A stretch of 17,720 nt of DNA from Ventricola sp036297385 (GTDB taxonomy: Bacteria > Bacillota > Clostridia > Christensenellales > Aristaeellaceae): assembly GCA_036297385.1 (NCBI GenBank), contig JAXJLD010000021.1:1-17720 (forward strand), in the 5' to 3' direction. The notes below the pieces were generated by a model, which made no database searches, was not told where the DNA came from, and worked only from the letters and a program-made list of their open reading frames with translations. Below, one piece after another: positions 1 through 5,903 of the stretch. The translations under genes were made by a program, and so were the position numbers. The number at the start of each line of letters is the position of its first letter. The stretch's first letter is position 1.

Positions 1-11
1 CCTTCCCCCCT

Positions 12-45
12 GCAAACGATCAGGGCTGCGGCCCTGAACCCATGG
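12..45 (-). repeat. Dispersed hairpin repeat B, copy 1
   Basis: Read on the minus strand, this 34-nt segment matches 16797-16830 (plus strand) at 30 of 34 positions. Both start CCATGGGTTCAGGGCCG and end CGTTTGC. It folds as TCAGGGC-CGCA-GCCCTGA. The second copy keeps the stem although the loop-proximal bases differ. Homopolymeric C/G runs flank both copies. Confidence 0.7.
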
Positions 46-167
46 GGATGGCCGAGAGTTGGACAAAATCCATGCATTGAAGGAGCAAGGAGCATCGGCA
101 TGGGAGTATCCATACGGAGCGGCGTACCTGCCGCGCCCAGTGGGCGAAACAGGCAGGCGGAACGTCG

Positions 168-214
168 GAAATCGCAAGGAGCGCTTCGCGCGACTATGCG
201 AGTTTCCCGGAATC
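168..214 (+). repeat. Dispersed 47-nt repeat A, copy 1
   Basis: The segment from GAAATCGCAAGG to CCCGGAATC matches 13746-13792 at 44 of 47 positions, in the same orientation. Its ends can pair (GGAAATCGC with GCGAGTTTCC, one bulge) around a GCGC-TTC-GCGC core, so it may form a stem-loop. It lies 3' of the GltD-like gene, beyond that gene's terminator. Confidence 0.75.
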
Positions 215-221
215 ACAGCTC

Positions 222-261
222 AAAAAAGGGAGCCCCAAGGGGCCATACCCCTCGGACTCCC
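222..261 (-). terminator. Leftward terminator of the GltD-like gene
   Basis: On the minus strand the arms 248-261 (GGGAGTCCGAGGGG) and 228-242 (CCCCTTGGGGCTCCC) pair with small internal mismatches and are followed by six T. The hairpin begins about 20 nt past the stop codon of the leftward gene at 280. Confidence 0.8.
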
Positions 262-279
262 TTCTTCACCGCTCAGGGT

Positions 280-1533
280 TCACTTGAGAAACCCCCGATT
301 TTTCTTTTCCAGATCGTAGCCCTGCATATACGCATCCATCGCCTCAGCCACCATTTTGGAATGGGCAACGGCCTCCACCACGCTGCGCGCCCCCGCGACC
401 ACCTCGCCGGAAGCAAAAATGCCCGGGCGCGTGGTGCGCCCATACTCGTCCGTGACGAGCAGCCCGCGCCGGTCGGCTTTCAGCCCGGCTGTGCTGTTGA
501 CCAGCCGGGAGCGCGGCCCCTGGCTGATGGAGATGATGCTGCTGTCCGCCGCATAGAGCCTGCGGGAGCCGGGGATCGGCTCGAACGTGCCGTCCTCATA
601 CTCCGCCACGTCGTCAAAGATCACGCCCTCATCGACGATCTCCACGGGCTTCTTGTTGTAGAAGAAGCGCACGCCCTCCAACTCCGCATAGTCAAACTCG
701 CGGCGGGAGGCGGCGATGCGGCGTGGCAGGGAGAAGCAGTTCACCTCGCGCACGCCCTTGCGCAGCGCCGTGCGGCATACGTCGATGGCGGCATTCCCCG
801 CGCCGATGACGTTGATGGTATCGCCCAGACGATAGCTGTCCGGGTTGTTGAGGTAGTCGATGCCATAGTGGACATTGCCCAGCGTCTCGCCCTTGATGTT
901 CAGCGTATTGGGCTGCCACACGCCCGTGCCCAAAAAGATCGCCTTGTAGCCATCCGCCAGCATATTCTCCACGGTAATCGCCCCGCCGATCGTCGTGTTG
1001 GGGCGCACCCGAATGTTCTGGAGGACGAGGTGGTGGTACTCGAAGTCATCCAGCACAGACTTGGGCAGGCGGAAATCCGGGATGCCGTAGCGCAGCACGC
1101 CGCCGATCTTGTCCCGGCTCTCAAAGATGGTCACCTGATAGCCCTTGCGTGCGAGGATGACCGCGATGGTCAGCCCTGCCGGGCCGGAGCCGACAACCGC
1201 CGCGCGGATTCCGTTGCGCTGCACCGGAACGGTGTCCATTTTTCCGGTATATGCGCTGGAAATGTAATGCTCAATGGAAGAAAAATGCACAGGCGCACCC
1301 TTGTGCCCCAGCACGCAATGCCCCTCGCACTGCCGCTCATGGCTGCACACCAGCGAGCAGATTGCAGACAGCGGGTTGTTTTCAAAGAGCGTCCGCCCCG
1401 CCTCATCCATCTGGCCGTTGAGCATGAGCTGAATGACATTGGGAATGGGCGTATGAATGGGGCAGCCTTTTTGGCACATGGGCACCTTGCAGTTGAGGCA
1501 GCGCCGCGCATCTTCCAGAATATGAACAAGCAT
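280..1533 (-). CDS. GltD-like NAD(P)H-dependent flavin oxidoreductase
   Basis: This is a 417-aa protein of the glutamate synthase small-subunit family, which passes electrons from NAD(P)H through FAD and Fe-S clusters to a partner. The N-terminus has the family's Cys clusters: C12, C15, C20, C24 and then C59, C63, C69, C73. GSGPAG (115-120) is the FAD Rossmann motif, GAGNAA (244-249) the NAD(P)H motif, and GIFASGEV near the end is the family's second FAD-contact region. I start it at the ATG ending at 1533 because GGAAAGGA lies 9 nt upstream and the Cys motif follows directly. A longer frame reaches 1674 but would run back through the apparent -10 box. No GltB-like large subunit is in the window, so the partner is unknown. 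Glutamate synthase, NfnB-like or another electron-transfer role all remain possible. Confidence 0.88.
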   Translation of the reverse strand: MLVHILEDARRCLNCKVPMCQKGCPIHTPIPNVIQLMLNGQMDEAGRTLFENNPLSAICSLVCSHERQCEGHCVLGHKGAPVHFSSIEHYISSAYTGKMDTVPVQRNGIRAAVVGSGPAGLTIAVILARKGYQVTIFESRDKIGGVLRYGIPDFRLPKSVLDDFEYHHLVLQNIRVRPNTTIGGAITVENMLADGYKAIFLGTGVWQPNTLNIKGETLGNVHYGIDYLNNPDSYRLGDTINVIGAGNAAIDVCRTALRKGVREVNCFSLPRRIAASRREFDYAELEGVRFFYNKKPVEIVDEGVIFDDVAEYEDGTFEPIPGSRRLYAADSSIISISQGPRSRLVNSTAGLKADRRGLLVTDEYGRTTRPGIFASGEVVAGARSVVEAVAHSKMVAEAMDAYMQGYDLEKKNRGFLK

Positions 1534-1594
1534 GGTGATCGTCCTTTCCGCTACAAGCCTCGCATACGCCTCGGCATTTGTAGTTCTTGTATAC

Positions 1595-1631
1595 ATTATA
1601 CGCCTTTTGCCCCCGAGAAAAAAGGGGGCAA
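1595..1631 (-). promoter_or_regulatory. Candidate promoter and inverted repeat of the GltD-like gene
   Basis: On the minus strand a perfect TATAAT sits at 1595-1600, about 60 bp upstream of the chosen start. No TTGACA-like -35 stands at the right distance. That position is instead the loop of a perfect 8-bp inverted repeat, TTGCCCCC (1607-1614) and GGGGGCAA (1624-1631), which looks like an operator. The binding protein is unknown. Confidence 0.5.
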
Positions 1632-1667
1632 TGTGCATCAGCGCACGATTGACCGGAAAAAGATTGA

Positions 1668-1694
1668 TTAGCACTCTCCCGAAGAGAGTGCTAA
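1668..1694. promoter_or_regulatory. CIRCE operator (HrcA binding site)
   Basis: TTAGCACTC-N9-GAGTGCTAA is an exact match to the CIRCE consensus bound by the heat-shock repressor HrcA. It lies between the divergent GltD-like gene and htpG, and ends 7 bp upstream of the htpG -35 box. Control of htpG is the natural reading. Confidence 0.96.
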
Positions 1695-1701
1695 TTTTCC
1701 C

Positions 1702-1730
1702 TTGACATTGTGCGCCGTCGGGGCTAAAAT
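1702..1730 (+). promoter_or_regulatory. htpG sigma-A promoter
   Basis: TTGACA (1702-1707), a 17-bp spacer and TAAAAT (1725-1730) form a near-consensus housekeeping promoter. The predicted start near 1737 gives a leader of about 90 nt. The leader contains an inverted repeat, CACGGT (1785-1790) and ACCGTG (1809-1814), just before the ribosome site. Confidence 0.9.
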
Positions 1731-1828
1731 ACAGGTGTTGCTAAAAAAGCGAGACGGCGGCAAGGCTTCTCGCCCATTTTCCATCACGGTAAAAAACCAC
1801 GGCGCTCGACCGTGTTGAAGGAGGTTTC

Positions 1829-3721
1829 ATGATGAACCCGATCACAGGAAACGTGTCCATCGACGCGCAGAATATCATGCCCATCATCAAGAAGTGGCTG
1901 TACTCCGACAAGGATATCTTCATCCGCGAAGCGGTGTCCAACGGCTGCGACGCCATCACCAAGCTGCGGCTGGTCGATTACAAGCTGGCGGAAAACTGCT
2001 CCGTCCGCGTGGAGGTCGATAAGGCGGCAAAGACGCTGCGCTTCATCGACGACGGCGTGGGCATGACGCAGGAGGAAGTCGAGAAGAACATCAATCAGGT
2101 GGCCTTCTCCGGCGCCAAGTCCTTCCTCGAGGAATATGCCAAGGACGAGGACAAGGAGAACAGCGGCATCATCGGCCATTTCGGCCTCGGCTTCTACTCC
2201 GTGTTCATGGTGGCGGACAAGGTGACCATTGACACGCTGTCCTTCCGCGAGGGCGCGACGGCCGTGCATTGGGAGAGCGAGGACGGCATGGCCTTCACCA
2301 TGACCGAGAGCGCCCGCACCGAGCGCGGCACCACCATCACCCTCTACATCAACGATGCGGAGGAGGAATTCCTCAACTACTGGCGCGTGCATGAGGTGCT
2401 GGAGCGCTACTGCTCCTTCATGGCTTACCCGATCTATCTGGAGGAGATCAAGCCTGAGGAGGAGAAGCCGGACGACGCGGGGATGACCGACGAAAACGGC
2501 GAGACGGTCGAGGGCGAAGAGAAGCCCGAAAAGCCGGAGCCCAAGCCCATCAACGACACCGCGCCGCTGTACATCCGCGCCCCGCAGGACTGCACGGACG
2601 AGGACTACAAGGCATTCTACCGCAAGGTATTCCACGAGTACGAGGATCCGCTGTTCTGGATTCACCTGAACGTGGACTACCCCTTCAAGCTCAAGGGCAT
2701 CCTGTACTTCCCGAAGATCAAGGAGCAGTTCGGCGGCATTGAGGGGCAGATCAAGCTGTACTCCGGTCAGGTGTTCGTTGCAGACAACATCAAGGAGGTC
2801 ATCCCGGAGTGGCTGATGCTGCTCAAGGGGGTGATTGACTGCGCGGACTTCCCGCTCAACGTATCCCGCTCCTTCCTGCAGAACGACGGCTATGTGCGCC
2901 GCATCTCCACGCACATCACCAAGAAGGTCGCGGACAAGCTGACCGGTATGTTCAAGACCGAGCGCGAGGCCTACGAGAGCTTCTGGCCGGACATCCACCC
3001 GTTCATCAAGTACGGCGTGATGCGCGACGAGAAGTTTGCCGAGCGCATGAAGGACTGCCTGCTCTTTAAGACCACGGCGGGCAAGTACCTGACGCTGGAC
3101 GAATACAAGCGCGCCAACGGCGAAAAGCTGGAAAACAAGATGGTCTACACCTCCGATGCGGCGCGTCAGGATGCGGCGATCAAGCTGTTCACCGAGCGCG
3201 GCATTGACGTGGCGGTGCTCGATCAGGCGATCGATGTGAACTTCGTCTCCTACATGGAATACAGTGCGTGCGCGGACGAGAAGTTCAAGTTCTGCCGCGT
3301 GGATGCCGAGCTGGAGAGCCTGACTGCCGAGGGCGAAAACGAGGCGGTGGATCAGGAGAAGCTGACCGGCCTCATCCGCGAGGCGGCGGGCAAGGACGAT
3401 CTGACCGTCGAGGTCAAGCCGCTGGCCAACGAGAGCATCCCGCTGATGCTGATTGAGGACGAGCAGACGCGCCGCTTCAATGACATGGGCCGCATCTACG
3501 GCCGCAGCGAGTACACGATGCCGGCCAAGTATTCCGTCGTGCTCAACAGCCGCAGCAAGACGATTCAGAAGCTCGCTGAGCGCGAGAAGGACGAGCGCAG
3601 CCTGCTGCTGGCCCGCCAGCTCTACGACCTCGCCGAGCTGTCCCGTCAGCCGCTGGAAGCCGAGCAGATGACCGAGTTCATCCGCCGTTCGATGGAGATC
3701 GTCGATCTGGCTGCGGAGTAA
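1829..3721 (+). CDS. htpG: Chaperone protein HtpG (Hsp90)
   Basis: This is the bacterial Hsp90, an ATP-dependent cytosolic homodimeric chaperone. At 630 aa it matches the family length (E. coli about 624). GHKL ATPase motifs are clear: EAVSNGCDAITKLRL (34-48), DDGVGM (74-79), GHFGLGFYS (116-124) and ERGTTITLYI (165-174). A very acidic, Pro-rich linker at about 205-242 joins the N and middle domains and looks longer than in E. coli, more like the charged linker of eukaryotic Hsp90. The start is a double ATG. AAGGAGG at 1818-1824 is only 4 nt from the first ATG but 7 nt from the second (1832), so translation may begin at the second. CIRCE upstream points to HrcA control, whereas B. subtilis htpG is not an HrcA target. 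The gene is monocistronic, with a terminator just after it. Confidence 0.97.
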   Translation: MMNPITGNVSIDAQNIMPIIKKWLYSDKDIFIREAVSNGCDAITKLRLVDYKLAENCSVRVEVDKAAKTLRFIDDGVGMTQEEVEKNINQVAFSGAKSFLEEYAKDEDKENSGIIGHFGLGFYSVFMVADKVTIDTLSFREGATAVHWESEDGMAFTMTESARTERGTTITLYINDAEEEFLNYWRVHEVLERYCSFMAYPIYLEEIKPEEEKPDDAGMTDENGETVEGEEKPEKPEPKPINDTAPLYIRAPQDCTDEDYKAFYRKVFHEYEDPLFWIHLNVDYPFKLKGILYFPKIKEQFGGIEGQIKLYSGQVFVADNIKEVIPEWLMLLKGVIDCADFPLNVSRSFLQNDGYVRRISTHITKKVADKLTGMFKTEREAYESFWPDIHPFIKYGVMRDEKFAERMKDCLLFKTTAGKYLTLDEYKRANGEKLENKMVYTSDAARQDAAIKLFTERGIDVAVLDQAIDVNFVSYMEYSACADEKFKFCRVDAELESLTAEGENEAVDQEKLTGLIREAAGKDDLTVEVKPLANESIPLMLIEDEQTRRFNDMGRIYGRSEYTMPAKYSVVLNSRSKTIQKLAEREKDERSLLLARQLYDLAELSRQPLEAEQMTEFIRRSMEIVDLAAE

Positions 3722-3753
3722 GCCCGCACCACTTCGCGCGAATGGAATCAGCA

Positions 3754-3793
3754 AGGGAGAGTATGCGTTAAAAACGTACACTCTCCCTTTTTT
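3754..3793 (+). terminator. htpG terminator
   Basis: AGGGAGAGT (3754-3762) pairs with ACTCTCCCT (3780-3788), with extra inner pairing (GTT/AAC), and a run of T follows. It lies 33 nt after the htpG stop. Confidence 0.9.
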
Positions 3794-3838
3794 CTGCGCA
3801 TATCGAGCAGCCATTTCTCGCGTTTTATCCGAATTGAA

Positions 3839-3867
3839 TTGACTTTTCCGCCACTTTCGCCTATAAT
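3839..3867 (+). promoter_or_regulatory. Host tRNA-Arg promoter
   Basis: TTGACT (3839-3844), a 17-bp spacer and consensus TATAAT (3862-3867) lie 35 bp before the first base of the split tRNA. It was the promoter of the intact host tRNA. It now faces the tRNA 5' half and then the element's own tRNA. Confidence 0.9.
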
Positions 3868-3902
3868 ATTTTATCGGCAGTTTGCGCAAAGCTGCCGCAC
3901 CT

Positions 3903-3942
3903 GCATCCATAGCTCAGCTGGATAGAGCACTCGCCTCCTAAG
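3903..3942 (+). pseudogene. 5' half of host tRNA-Arg(CCU), split by insertion
   Basis: Acceptor strand GCATCCA (3903-3909), the D arm, anticodon 5' stem CTCGC (3930-3934) and loop CTCCTAA (3935-3941) are all present. The sequence then stops resembling tRNA after G3942. The missing 3' part is at 8037-8074, where GCGAG and TGGATGC complement these stems perfectly. Joined, they give a normal 77-nt tRNA with anticodon CCU and encoded CCA. Confidence 0.95.
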
Positions 3943-4027
3943 GTAATGTTACAACAGCCGCCTTGAAAAAAGCTCAATAATGACTCAAGTTCGATAACCT
4001 TAGGGGTTGTCTGGAACAATTAAATAC
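3937..4027. other. Element left end between attL and the element tRNA
   Basis: The stretch is non-coding and rich in symmetry. CCTAAGGTAAT (from 3937) is inverted as ATAACCTTAGG (3994-4004). GTAATGTTAC (3943-3952) is a short palindrome. CTTGA (3962-3966) pairs with TCAAG (3985-3989). The segment 3961-3981 resembles 7688-7707 at the other end, sharing CTCAATAAT. These are candidate integrase core- and arm-binding sites. I see no intrinsic terminator here and no good promoter. Confidence 0.5.
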
Positions 4028-4104
4028 GTCGCAATAGCTCAGTTGGATAGAGCACACGCCTCCTAAGCGTGGGGTCGGGGGTTCAAGTCCCTTTTGCGAC
4101 GCCA
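4028..4104 (+). tRNA. Element-borne tRNA-Arg(CCU)
   Basis: This is a complete 77-nt cloverleaf. Acceptor GTCGCAA pairs with TTGCGAC (4094-4100), the anticodon stem is CACGC/GCGTG, and loop CTCCTAA places anticodon CCT at 4062-4064. Discriminator G and an encoded CCA end at 4104. The T stem has two outer G-U pairs. It has the same architecture and anticodon as the host tRNA that the element interrupts, but a different acceptor stem, so it is not a simple duplication of the target. It should read AGG codons and replace the broken host gene. It lies 92 nt downstream of attL with no clear promoter of its own. Confidence 0.95.
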
Positions 4105-4112
4105 CAAACAAC

Positions 4113-4150
4113 GCCGAAAACCTTTATTTTTCAAGGGTTTTCGGCTTTTC
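4113..4150 (+). terminator. Terminator of the element tRNA
   Basis: GCCGAAAACC (4113-4122) and GGTTTTCGGC (4136-4145) form a perfect 10-bp stem followed by TTTTCTTGTT. It starts 9 nt after the tRNA CCA. Confidence 0.9.
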
Positions 4151-4269
4151 TTGTTCCAAAAAGTTTTTCTTATCGGAAGCACCCTTTGTTTTTTATGGTT
4201 CTGAATTCTACTCCAAATTCGTTTTTTTGACAAGACCTAAAAAACCGAACTGCTGTCATAAGACAAAAA

Positions 4270-4365
4270 TTTCTGCTAATCATTAGCAGAAAACGGGCTG
4301 TTTTTGCTAATGAAAATGCCCCTCCTGCTAATCAGGCCGAAAATCGTGCTAAAAAACCTGCTAAT
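4270..4365 (+). repeat. TGCTAAT repeat cluster with a 23-bp palindrome
   Basis: A perfect palindrome (4270-4280 and 4282-4292, 11-bp arms TTTCTGCTAAT/ATTAGCAGAAA with one central base) is followed by direct copies of TGCTAAT at 4305, 4326 and 4359 and TGCTAAA at 4347. The copies at 4305, 4326 and 4347 are 21 bp apart, two helical turns, so they face the same side of the DNA. Another TGCTAAT lies near the right end at 7880. The cluster could be an operator, iterons or recombinase/excisionase sites. Confidence 0.75.
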
Positions 4366-4435
4366 CAAAAAAGGCGGTTGTTTTGAGTGCTACGCCGTTA
4401 CAGGCAATAAAACTGAATATTACCGTGTTTACATA

Positions 4436-4491
4436 GAGCGTTTATTCGCCCCTTTCGAGGGATGGGTAAACGCTCTTTTTTCATTTCCGGG
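4436..4491 (+). terminator. Terminator or attenuator before the rep operon
   Basis: GAGCGTTTA (4436-4444) and TAAACGCTC (4477-4485) form a perfect 9-bp stem followed by six T. The 32-nt loop contains a further CCC/GGG pairing. It lies between the repeat cluster and the first small gene, so it either ends an upstream transcript or attenuates the rep operon. Confidence 0.75.
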
Positions 4492-4527
4492 CATCTCGGA
4501 AAAATATCGAGGATTGGAGGTTAGGAT

Positions 4528-4752
4528 GTGCAAGAGGAAATGTATGCCCCAGATAAGCCAAGCGAATGCAGCAAGTGCTATTTCTGGAAAGGAACACGGT
4601 CGGGCTGTAGTCTGGGCAAAGGTAATTGCTATTACCTGATTCATGAAGCACCAAAGGTGCAGTCTGAATGCGATGGCTGTCCCTATGGACGGGCTCGCCC
4701 CTGTATCGGCTGGTGTACGAAGAAAATTCTCCGAGAGCTTGGCATCCGGTAA
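4528..4752 (+). CDS. Small Cys-rich protein of the element
   Basis: This is a 74-aa protein of unknown function. I use the GTG at 4528 because GGAGG (4516-4520) lies 7 nt upstream. The ATG two bases earlier belongs to another frame. Eight Cys form pairs: CSKC, then two single Cys (GCSLGKGNC), CDGC, then PC and WC near the end. This suggests a metal-binding or zinc-ribbon fold; no signal peptide or membrane segment is seen. It is the first gene of an apparent operon with the next small gene, rep and parA. Small Cys-rich proteins beside RepA_N genes are common in Clostridia integrative elements, but I cannot assign a role. Confidence 0.7.
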   Translation: MQEEMYAPDKPSECSKCYFWKGTRSGCSLGKGNCYYLIHEAPKVQSECDGCPYGRARPCIGWCTKKILRELGIR

Positions 4753-4753
4753 T

Positions 4754-4996
4754 ATGAGTGAGGATAAAGAATTTCAGTCCTATGAACGGACAATGAAACA
4801 AACTCCTGGCTCTCGGATCTCCAAGCGACCAATTCCACGACGCTGTAAGGAATGTGAATACCATCAGCCAAAGTGGAAATACCGAAGCTGCTACTATGTG
4901 CGTTGTCCCTATGAAATAAAGGGATGTACGCTCCGGGAAACTCCTCTGGTAAGTGACCCCTTCCATCCGAGGGAGGTGAGCTTGAATGGAATTTGA
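4754..4996 (+). CDS. Second small Cys-rich protein of the element
   Basis: This is an 80-aa basic protein of unknown function. The ATG at 4754 starts one base after the stop of the preceding gene, which suggests translational coupling, since no strong ribosome site precedes it. Its centre has CKEC, then C-x4-C (CYYVRC) and one more Cys a few residues on, a likely zinc-finger-like knuckle with many Arg and Lys nearby, which would suit nucleic-acid binding. The last 11 bases overlap the start of the rep gene, and its 3' end contains the rep ribosome site. An upstream extension of the frame to 4643 overlaps the previous gene and is less likely. Confidence 0.65.
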   Translation: MSEDKEFQSYERTMKQTPGSRISKRPIPRRCKECEYHQPKWKYRSCYYVRCPYEIKGCTLRETPLVSDPFHPREVSLNGI

Positions 4997-5888
4997 TTAT
5001 TTCTATGGTCAGCAGTCAGAACAATTCTCTTTCTACAGAATACCCAAGATGCTGTTCACCGATGATCGCTTCTGGAATGTGTCAACTGACGCAAAACTGT
5101 TATACGGCATATTGCTTGACCGCATGAATCTCTCAGCCAGGAACGGCTGGATGGATGCTGCCGGTCGTGTCTATATCATATTCACCCTGGAAGAAACGAT
5201 GGCTGCGTTGAACTGTGGCGATAACAAGGCCACGAAGCTCTATAACGAACTGGAAAAGAAATGTGGTCTGATAGAACGCAAAAGACAGGGACTTGGGAAG
5301 CCAAACCTGATCTATGTGAAGAACTTTGTGAGTGGTGTGGACAGTATTGTGGAATCACGATTCAAGAGTCGGGAAAATCACGATTCTGGAGTCGGACAAA
5401 ACCCGATTCTGGAGTCGGGGAAACCACGAGGAAATAATACTGATACTATTTATACTGATAATAGTGATACTGATCCTATCCTTTCTTCCGGTTTTTGTGG
5501 AAAAGGAACCGAAGGGAGCGGAGATTGGGAACAATATTACGATTATTTCAGGGAACAACTTGAATTTGATATTCTGTTGTCCAGGTATCCTTATGACCAC
5601 AATTTGCTCAAAACCATTCTGGATTTGATCGTCGAAACGGTATGTACCAGAAGAAAACTGATACGCATTGCCAGCGATGATAAGCCAGCCGAAATCGTCA
5701 AGAGCCGATTTATGAAGTTGGAGTCTGACCATGTTTGCTTCGTTATAGACTGCTTCAAAGAAAACAAAACCGATGTTCGCAACGTCAAGCAGTATCTGCT
5801 TGCTGCGATATACAACGCCCCGATGACGATTGATCCTTACTACGATGCAAAGGTAAGGCACGATATGTCAGAGGGGTTCTTTCCTTGA
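4986..5888 (+). CDS. RepA_N-family replication initiator protein
   Basis: This 300-aa protein is of the RepA_N initiator family carried by Gram-positive plasmids and many Clostridia integrative elements. The N-terminal winged-helix region (about 15-115) has the family signatures YRIPKMLFTDDRF, AKLLYGILLDRMNLS, LNCGDNKATKLYNEL and RKRQGLGKPNLIYVKNF. A poorly conserved, repeat-containing linker follows (about 120-165). The C-terminal part (about 180-300) resembles the domain usual in Clostridia versions (DUF6017-like). GGGAGGTGAG precedes the ATG. In known RepA_N plasmids the origin lies inside the rep gene, and the linker DNA here carries matching repeats (5356-5429). It would allow autonomous replication of an excised circle; parA downstream would assist segregation. 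Confidence 0.9.
   Translation: MEFDYFYGQQSEQFSFYRIPKMLFTDDRFWNVSTDAKLLYGILLDRMNLSARNGWMDAAGRVYIIFTLEETMAALNCGDNKATKLYNELEKKCGLIERKRQGLGKPNLIYVKNFVSGVDSIVESRFKSRENHDSGVGQNPILESGKPRGNNTDTIYTDNSDTDPILSSGFCGKGTEGSGDWEQYYDYFREQLEFDILLSRYPYDHNLLKTILDLIVETVCTRRKLIRIASDDKPAEIVKSRFMKLESDHVCFVIDCFKENKTDVRNVKQYLLAAIYNAPMTIDPYYDAKVRHDMSEGFFP
5356..5475 (+). repeat. In-gene iterons and AT-rich repeats: candidate origin
   Basis: Three tandem imperfect units of 22-24 bp start at 5356, 5379 and 5403 and share CGATTC-N3-AGTCGG, with a fourth partial copy at 5425. Each unit has inner dyad symmetry (CCGATTC against GAGTCGG). Directly after them is an AT-rich block with ACTGATA/ACTGATC at 5439, 5454 and 5469, spaced 15 bp. 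Iterons followed by an AT-rich block are typical of a replication origin. The placement inside rep matches the RepA_N family. Confidence 0.65.
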
Positions 5889-5903
5889 AAGGAGTGATTC
5901 AAT

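Larger units (their letters stand above)
1..279. other. Non-coding stretch with two dispersed repeats and a terminator
   Basis: I see no credible gene here. The stretch lies downstream of the leftward GltD-like gene. It holds one copy of a hairpin repeat (12-45), one copy of a 47-nt repeat (168-214) and a leftward terminator (222-261), each listed separately. Between them is a nested inverted repeat: CCTGCC at 127-132 with GGCAGG at 152-157, enclosing CGCCC at 134-138 with GGGCG at 142-146. Open frames across this region have no good ribosome site and no recognisable product. Confidence 0.6.
4105..4527. other. Non-coding leader region of the element
   Basis: It holds the tRNA terminator (4113-4150), an AT-rich stretch, the TGCTAAT repeat cluster (4270-4365) and a second terminator-like hairpin (4436-4491), each listed separately. 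TTGACA at 4227-4232 has no -10 box at a suitable distance. A frame open over 4304-4639 crosses the repeats and the hairpin and shares its last part with a better-supported gene, so I do not call it. Confidence 0.5.

Noticed and set aside
100..1671. Long plus-strand frame opposite the GltD-like gene
   Set aside because: It is antisense to a clearly conserved gene, shows no recognisable domain, and covers the dispersed repeat and terminator.
1784..3910. Very long open frame (708 codons) on the minus strand opposite htpG
   Set aside because: It is the antisense shadow of a GC-rich gene. It has low-complexity Leu/Val/Arg content and no family features, and it runs into the tRNA locus.
4227..4260. 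TTGACA at 4227-4232 as a promoter for the rep operon
   Set aside because: No -10-like hexamer stands 16-18 bp downstream; the first AT-rich candidate is more than 20 bp away.
4304..4639. Open frame of 111 codons in the element leader
   Set aside because: It runs across the TGCTAAT array and a terminator hairpin and lacks a ribosome site. Its end overlaps the better-supported Cys-rich gene at 4528, and its composition does not look like protein.
5356..5429. Tandem repeats in rep as a CRISPR array
   Set aside because: Units are adjacent without spacers, lie inside a coding gene and show inner dyads. They fit iterons, and no cas gene is present.
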